From: Micromonospora cremea
GTDB lineage: Bacteria; Actinomycetota; Actinomycetes; Mycobacteriales; Micromonosporaceae
Reading direction: 5' to 3'
DNA length: 64,000 nucleotides
Assembly: GCF_900143515.1 (NCBI RefSeq)
Contig: NZ_FSQT01000002.1
Coordinates: forward strand, 2,109,501 to 2,173,500
Positions 59,787 to 64,000 of the stretch are shown here, piece after piece. Both the position numbers and the translations under genes were made by a program. Position 1 is the stretch's first letter; each line of letters opens with the position of its first letter. Under the pieces are notes generated by a model that saw only the letters and a list, made by a program, of their open reading frames with translations, had not been told where the DNA came from and did no database searches.

Positions 59787-61124
59787 ATGATCGAGTCACT
59801 GCTGGTCGCCAATCGGGGCGAGATCGCCCGCCGGATCATCCGGACCGCCAGGCGGCTCGGCATCCGCGCGATCGCGGTGTACTCGGAGGCCGACGCCCAC
59901 CTGCCGTTCGTCGCCGAGGCGGACGAGGCCGTTCTCATCGGCCCGCCGAACCCGGCGCAGAGCTACCGCAACGCCGAGGCGATCCTCGCCGCCGCGAAGT
60001 CGACCGGCGCGCAGGCCATCCACCCCGGGTACGGCTTCCTGTCGGAGAACGCCGAGTTCGCCCGTACCGTCGAGTCGAGCGGCCTGATCTGGGTCGGCCC
60101 CGGCGCGGACGCGATCACCGCGATGGGCGACAAGATCAACGCCCGGAACCTGATGGCGGCGGCCGGCGTTCCGGTCGCGCCCGGCACCACCGACCCGGCC
60201 GCCGACCTGGACACGGCGGTGTCGGCCGCCGCCGGGATCGGTTACCCGGTGATGGTCAAGGCCGCCGCCGGTGGCGGTGGCATGGGTATGGGCGTGGCCG
60301 TCGACGAGGCCGCGCTGCGCACCGAGTACGACAAGGTGCGCGCGTTCGCGGAGCGGATGTTCGGTGACGGCTCGGTGCTGATCGAGCGGTACTTTCCCCG
60401 GGTGCGCCACGTCGAGGTGCAGATCCTCGGCCTGGCCGATGGCCGGGTGGTGGCGCTGGGCGAGCGGGAGTGCTCGGTGCAGCGCCGCAACCAGAAGCTG
60501 GTCGAGGAGTCCCCGTCTCCGGCGGTGTCGCCGGAGCTGCGCGAGCGTTTCCTGGCGGCGGCGGTGCGGGCCGGTGAAGCGGTCGGCTACCGCAACGCGG
60601 GCACGGTGGAGTGCCTGCTCGATCCTGCCACCAACGAGTTCTTCTTCCTGGAGATGAACACGCGCCTCCAGGTGGAGCACCCGGTCACCGAGTACGTCTA
60701 CGGCGTCGACCTGGTCGAGGAGCAGTTGCGGGTGGCGTCCGGGCTGGCGCCGACCTTCGATCCGGATGCGCTGGCGCCGGGTGGGCACGCCATCGAGATG
60801 CGGATCAACGCCGAGGACCCGAAGCGCTTCCTGCCCGGCCCGGGCGTGGTCAGGACCTGGGTGGAGCCGACCGGCGAAGGGGTCCGGGTGGATTCCGGCT
60901 ACACCGAGGGCAACACCGTCACCCCGTTCTACGACAGCCTGATGGCCAAGCTGATCATCAGTGGCGCCACCCGCGACGAGGTGATCGAGCTGGCCCGGAC
61001 GGCGGTCGCCGCCTTCCAGATCGAGGGCCCGAAGAACAACCTGCCCTTCTTCGCCGAGCTGCTGGAGAACGAGGAGTTCCTGTCCGGCGCCTACGACACC
61101 GGCATCGTCGGACGCATGCGCTGA
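59787..61124 (+). CDS. Biotin carboxylase subunit (acyl-CoA carboxylase)
   Basis: 445 residues from the ATG at 59787 (GGGAGGAAAC). ATP-grasp biotin carboxylase: LVANRGEIARRIIRTARRLG, HPGYGFLSENAEFA, the Gly-rich loop MVKAAAGGGGMGMGVA, ERECSVQRRNQKLVEESPSP and the catalytic EMNTRLQVEHPVTEYVYGVDLVEEQ. The BCCP domain of longer actinobacterial alpha subunits is missing, so a separate biotin carrier is needed, probably downstream of the window. With HMG-CoA lyase next and a carboxyltransferase at 63070, this is likely a methylcrotonyl-CoA or related carboxylase for leucine breakdown. Confidence 0.93.
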   Translation: MIESLLVANRGEIARRIIRTARRLGIRAIAVYSEADAHLPFVAEADEAVLIGPPNPAQSYRNAEAILAAAKSTGAQAIHPGYGFLSENAEFARTVESSGLIWVGPGADAITAMGDKINARNLMAAAGVPVAPGTTDPAADLDTAVSAAAGIGYPVMVKAAAGGGGMGMGVAVDEAALRTEYDKVRAFAERMFGDGSVLIERYFPRVRHVEVQILGLADGRVVALGERECSVQRRNQKLVEESPSPAVSPELRERFLAAAVRAGEAVGYRNAGTVECLLDPATNEFFFLEMNTRLQVEHPVTEYVYGVDLVEEQLRVASGLAPTFDPDALAPGGHAIEMRINAEDPKRFLPGPGVVRTWVEPTGEGVRVDSGYTEGNTVTPFYDSLMAKLIISGATRDEVIELARTAVAAFQIEGPKNNLPFFAELLENEEFLSGAYDTGIVGRMR

Positions 61125-61166
61125 CCCGGCCGGGCCGCCGAGCCGGTGGCCCGGCGGCACTGGCAG

Positions 61167-61261
61167 CCGCGCCCTTTGCTCTGCTTACCTGGACGCAACA
61201 GCGGTCGTCCGGATAGCGGACAGTCGCCGTTGCGTCCGTTGAAGCAGTGCAAAGGGCGCGG
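61167..61261. repeat. 95-base imperfect palindrome (hairpin element)
   Basis: The whole segment folds on itself: CCGCGCCCTTTGC (61167-61179) pairs with GCAAAGGGCGCGG (61249-61261), and inner blocks CTGCTT/AAGCA and GGACGCAAC/GTTGCGTCC continue to a five-base loop around 61212-61216. There is no T-run and no gene, so a mobile or structural repeat is more likely than a terminator. It lies between the carboxylase and lyase genes. Confidence 0.8.
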
Positions 61262-61307
61262 TGGAGCCGACATCCCGCCCCGATCCGACGTCACAGCGAG
61301 GTGACCG

Positions 61308-62228
61308 ATGAGCCAGTTGCCAGATTCCGTGTCGATCCGCGAGGTTGGGCCCCGCGACGGGCTGCAGAACGAGGACCCGATCCCGACCGACGCCAAGGTG
61401 CGGTTGCTCGACGCGCTCTCCGCGACCGGGGTACGCCGGATCGAGGCGGTGTCGTTCGTGCACCCGAAGGCGATCCCGCAGATGGCCGACGCCGATGAGG
61501 TGTGGCAGCGGGCGGCGCGGGCCGACGGGGTGCGCTACTCGGCCCTGGTGCCCAACACTCGCGGCGCCCAGCGGGCCCTGGCCGCCGGGTTCACCGAGAT
61601 CGAGGTTGTGGTCTCGGCCAGCGACACGCACAACCGGCGCAACGTCAACCGCTCCACGGACGAGTCGCTGGACGACATCGCCGAGCTGATCGACCTGCTG
61701 CACGGTGCCTCCGCACGGGTCGAGGTGATCGTGGCGACCAGCTTCGGCTGCCCGTACGAGGGGGACGTCGACCCGGAGCGGGTGGCCGGCATCATGGATC
61801 GGGTGGTTCGCGACGGCGCGGACCGGGTCGCGTTCGGTGACACCACCGGCATGGGCACTCCGCGCCGGGTCCGCGAGCTGCTGACCGCGGTACGCGATCG
61901 CAACGCGCACGTGCCGGTGCTGCTGCACTTCCACAACACCCGGGGCACCGCGCTGGCCAACCTGCTGACCGCGCTGGAGCTGGGGGTGACCGAGTTCGAC
62001 GCCAGCGTGGGTGGCCTCGGCGGCTGCCCGTACGCCCCGGGTGCCAGCGGCAACCTGGCCACCGAGGAGGCTGTGCACATGCTGCACGACATGGGCATCG
62101 ACACCGGCATCGACCTGGCCGCGCTGATCGAGGCGGCCGAGCTGGCCGAGCACCTGCTCGGCAAGAAGCTCCCGTCCGGCGTCCTGCGTGCCGGCCCCCG
62201 TACCCGGCTGACGCCGATGCCGAGCTGA
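61308..62228 (+). CDS. mvaB: Hydroxymethylglutaryl-CoA lyase
   Basis: 306 residues. DRE-TIM metallolyase: VSIREVGPRDGLQNEDPIPT at the N-terminus, FVHPKAIPQMADADEVW, VEVIVATSFGCPYEGDVDPE, FGDTTGMGTPRRVRELL, LHFHNTRGTALANLLTALELG and the signature SVGGLGGCPYAPGASGNLATEEAVHML with the active-site Cys. Cleaves HMG-CoA to acetyl-CoA and acetoacetate, the last step of leucine degradation. Downstream of the biotin carboxylase on the same strand. Confidence 0.95.
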   Translation: MSQLPDSVSIREVGPRDGLQNEDPIPTDAKVRLLDALSATGVRRIEAVSFVHPKAIPQMADADEVWQRAARADGVRYSALVPNTRGAQRALAAGFTEIEVVVSASDTHNRRNVNRSTDESLDDIAELIDLLHGASARVEVIVATSFGCPYEGDVDPERVAGIMDRVVRDGADRVAFGDTTGMGTPRRVRELLTAVRDRNAHVPVLLHFHNTRGTALANLLTALELGVTEFDASVGGLGGCPYAPGASGNLATEEAVHMLHDMGIDTGIDLAALIEAAELAEHLLGKKLPSGVLRAGPRTRLTPMPS

Positions 62229-62296
62229 CCCGCTCGGCAACGCGGGGAGGGGCCGGCAGCGTGCCGGCCCCTCCGACGTGTCTGCCGAGCGGGTCA
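62226..62296. terminator. Nested inverted repeats at the convergent gene ends
   Basis: Outer arms TGACCCGCTCGGCA (62226-62239) and TGCCGAGCGGGTCA (62283-62296) are exact; each begins with the stop codon of a flanking gene. An inner hairpin GGAGGGGCCGGCA (62246-62258) with TGCCGGCCCCTCC (62262-62274) has a three-base loop. Probable bidirectional transcription stop. Confidence 0.85.
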
Positions 62297-62869
62297 GCCC
62301 ACCGGGGTGAGCGCGGCCGGCCAGCTGTCGCGGAAGATGTCCGCTCCGGCGCGGTCCGTGCTGCGCTCGGTGGCGATACGGGTGCCGGCGAAGAGGTTGC
62401 TCACCCGATTCGCCTCGGTGGTGCTCGGGTACGGGTTGGTGCAGCTGGTGCCGGCGCTGCCGCCGGACATCAGGAGCGCGCAGTTCCCGTTGTAGTTGTC
62501 CGGCAGGCCGAGGATGTGGCCGATCTCGTGGGTCATGATCCGCAGCGGGCTGTACTGCGCCGCCTGCCGCGCGTCGATGTAGACCCGGCCGTTGCCGAGG
62601 CTGGTCCGCACGGCGTATGAGCCGCCGCCGGTGATCTGGTAGATCCGCAGGTTGGAGCCGCAGTTCGCGGAGAGCGTCAGGTTGACGGTGGCGTTGTTCC
62701 AGATCGAGGCGGCCTGGTTGGCGGTGCCGGCGAAGCTTCCCGCCTGGCTGGTGTTGTAGCAGATGGTCATGGCGGCGGACGCGGGCGAGGGGTTGGCGAT
62801 CGTGACGCCGAGGGTGGCGAGCGCCGTCGCGACGAACGCGACCGCGAGCCGATTGAGTCGTGAGGTCAT
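62294..62869 (-). CDS. Secreted snapalysin-type zinc metalloprotease
   Basis: 191 residues from the ATG at 62869 (GGAGTCAGCG upstream). A signal peptide occupies about 1-32 (RLAVAFVATALATLGVTIANPSPASA). The zinc site is THEIGHILGLPDNYNG (HExxHxxGxxD, as in family M7 snapalysin), with CALLMSGGSAGTSC next to it. Four Cys residues suggest two disulfides. Extracellular protease; it sits reversed inside a carboxylase locus, divergent from the carboxyltransferase. Confidence 0.9.
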   Translation of the reverse strand: MTSRLNRLAVAFVATALATLGVTIANPSPASAAMTICYNTSQAGSFAGTANQAASIWNNATVNLTLSANCGSNLRIYQITGGGSYAVRTSLGNGRVYIDARQAAQYSPLRIMTHEIGHILGLPDNYNGNCALLMSGGSAGTSCTNPYPSTTEANRVSNLFAGTRIATERSTDRAGADIFRDSWPAALTPVG

Positions 62870-63033
62870 CGCTGACTCCAATCCGGGAGGAGGGGGTGTC
62901 AGGAGCCTAGGGACATAGATTCATGTATTTCAATACTTCTTTCGAAGGCGCGCCCGTGCTCACCTCCCCGCGCCACCCGACCGCCGCCCGGGCCGCCGGT
63001 GGGTCGCCGGGTGTCGCACGAATGCGATAGCCT

Positions 63034-63043
63034 AACGATCGTT
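63034..63043. promoter_or_regulatory. Candidate TetR operator before the carboxyltransferase
   Basis: AACGATCGTT is a perfect 10-bp palindrome in the context CCTAACGATCGTTCAGG, 27 bases before the GTG at 63070. AACG/CGTT half-sites are common to acyl-CoA-responsive TetR regulators, so the TetR gene at 59114 is a candidate binder. Not tested. Confidence 0.55.
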
Positions 63044-63069
63044 CAGGTCAGTACGGCGAGGGAGTCAGC

Positions 63070-64000
63070 GTGACGCTCGACGGTGAGGCGCTGGAGCAGC
63101 TGCGCAAGCGGGCCCGGTCCGGCGGCGCGGACAAGTACCACGCGGCGAACGCGGCCAAGGGCAAACTCTTCGCCCGTGAGCGGGTCGCGCTCCTGGTCGA
63201 CGAGGGTTCGTTCGTCGAGGACGGCCTCTACGCCAACGCGCTGGCCGAGGGGCTGCCCGCCGACGGCGTGGTCACCGGCACCGCCACCATCGACGGCCGA
63301 CAGGTCTGCCTGATGGCCAACGACTCCACCGTCAAGGCCGGCAGCTGGGGCGCCCGCACCGTCGAAAAGATCATCCGGATCATCGAGCGGGCGTACGGCA
63401 CCGGCGTGCCGATGGTCTACCTGGTCGACTCCGCCGGCGCCCGGATCACCGACCAGGTCGACCTCTTCCCCGGCCGGCGCGGCGCCGGCAAGATCTTCTG
63501 GAACCAGGTTCGCGCCTCGGGCTCCATCCCGCAGGTGTGCGCGCTGTTCGGCCCGAGCGCCGCCGGTGGGGCGTACATTCCGGCGTTCTGCGACGTGGTG
63601 GCCATGGTCGACGGCAACGCCAGCATGTACCTCGGCTCCGACCGGATGGTCGAGATGGTCACCGGCGAGAAGACCACCCTGGAGGCGATGGGCGGGGCCA
63701 AAGTGCACACCGCCGAATCCGGCGTCGGGCACTTCCTCTGCAAGACCGAGGCCGACGCCCTCGACGTGGTGCGCCGCTACCTGTCGTACCTGCCGGCGAA
63801 CTGGACCCGGACGCCGCCGGCCGCCGAGGCCGTCGCCGCGCCGGAGAAGGCCGACCTGGCCGCGCTGGTGCCGGCCAGCGAGCGGCAGGCGTTCGACATG
63901 CGGCGGTACGTCAAGGGCCTGCTCGACGAGGGTTCCTTCTTCGAGATCCAGGCGCTCTGGGCCAAGGAGCTGACCATCGGCTTCGGTCGCCTCAACGGCG
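63070..64000 (+). CDS. Acyl-CoA carboxylase beta (carboxyltransferase) subunit, 3' end outside window
   Basis: Starts at GTG 63070 (GGCGAGGGAGTCAGC) as TLDGEALEQLRKRARSGGAD and runs past base 64000, so about 310 residues are visible. Biotin carboxyltransferase features: GVVTGTATIDGRQVCLMAND, VYLVDSAGARITDQVDLFPG, the oxyanion motif GPSAAGGAYIPAFCD, and MGGAKVHTAESGVGHFLCKT. The usual length is near 500 to 540. It should pair with the biotin carboxylase at 59787; substrate by context methylcrotonyl-CoA or another short acyl-CoA. Confidence 0.9.
   Translation, partial: MTLDGEALEQLRKRARSGGADKYHAANAAKGKLFARERVALLVDEGSFVEDGLYANALAEGLPADGVVTGTATIDGRQVCLMANDSTVKAGSWGARTVEKIIRIIERAYGTGVPMVYLVDSAGARITDQVDLFPGRRGAGKIFWNQVRASGSIPQVCALFGPSAAGGAYIPAFCDVVAMVDGNASMYLGSDRMVEMVTGEKTTLEAMGGAKVHTAESGVGHFLCKTEADALDVVRRYLSYLPANWTRTPPAAEAVAAPEKADLAALVPASERQAFDMRRYVKGLLDEGSFFEIQALWAKELTIGFGRLNG

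Overview
The window is a high-GC actinomycete chromosome segment and most resembles the family Micromonosporaceae (Micromonospora or a close relative). The basis is the gene order around the replication origin, heavy GTG start use, 14-bp parS palindromes (GTTTCACGTGAAAC), and several intergenic inverted repeats of a kind I recall from Micromonospora genomes. The species is inferred; no database was searched.

Replication-origin core (1 to about 27,000). A leftward block runs partial GNAT, HIT-like protein, parB, parA, rsmG, jag, yidC, yidD, rnpA, rpmH. A rightward block runs dnaA, oriC, dnaN, gnd, recF, a DUF721-type gene, gyrB, gyrA, a DUF3566-type membrane protein, tRNA-Ile, a 42-residue DLW-39-type protein and tRNA-Ala. 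oriC lies between dnaA and dnaN, with about 18 DnaA-box-like 9-mers and an AT-rich stretch. Five perfect parS cores lie at 4.2-8.1 kb and one imperfect core lies at 41.7 kb. Extra DnaA boxes sit upstream of dnaA, between gyrB and gyrA, and beside the first parS site.

Accessory stretch (27.0-31.2 kb). An internally deleted tyrosine-integrase relic abuts the 3' end of tRNA-Ala. It is followed by small unrelated genes: alpha/beta hydrolase, GNAT, DHFR/RibD-like reductase, methyltransferase and a membrane protein. This looks like the residue of an integrated element.

Middle (31.3-49.3 kb). Mostly housekeeping and stress genes: two Hrp1-like CBS proteins, a metallo-beta-lactamase-fold hydrolase, a CtpI-like giant P-type ATPase whose first half is a degenerate ATPase, MFS and GAP-family membrane proteins, an NAD(P)-binding protein, a YbaK-type deacylase, an FrnE-type DsbA protein, a SufE-like protein, proS, an SGNH hydrolase, an amidohydrolase-like protein and a rhodanese. 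Two SigE-family sigma factors each precede a membrane-anchored beta-propeller protein (45.3-47.0 and 49.4-51.1 kb). The first propeller gene is broken by a single-base frameshift.

Right end (51.2-64.0 kb). A TetR/flavin monooxygenase divergon has three related operators. An MFS exporter follows, then an Hsp90-family ATPase joined in an operon to a 963-residue TPR-like protein, the most unusual system here. The end holds a TetR-biotin carboxylase-HMG-CoA lyase-carboxyltransferase locus, probably for leucine or short-chain acyl-CoA breakdown, interrupted by a reversed snapalysin-type protease gene. The carboxyltransferase runs off the window.
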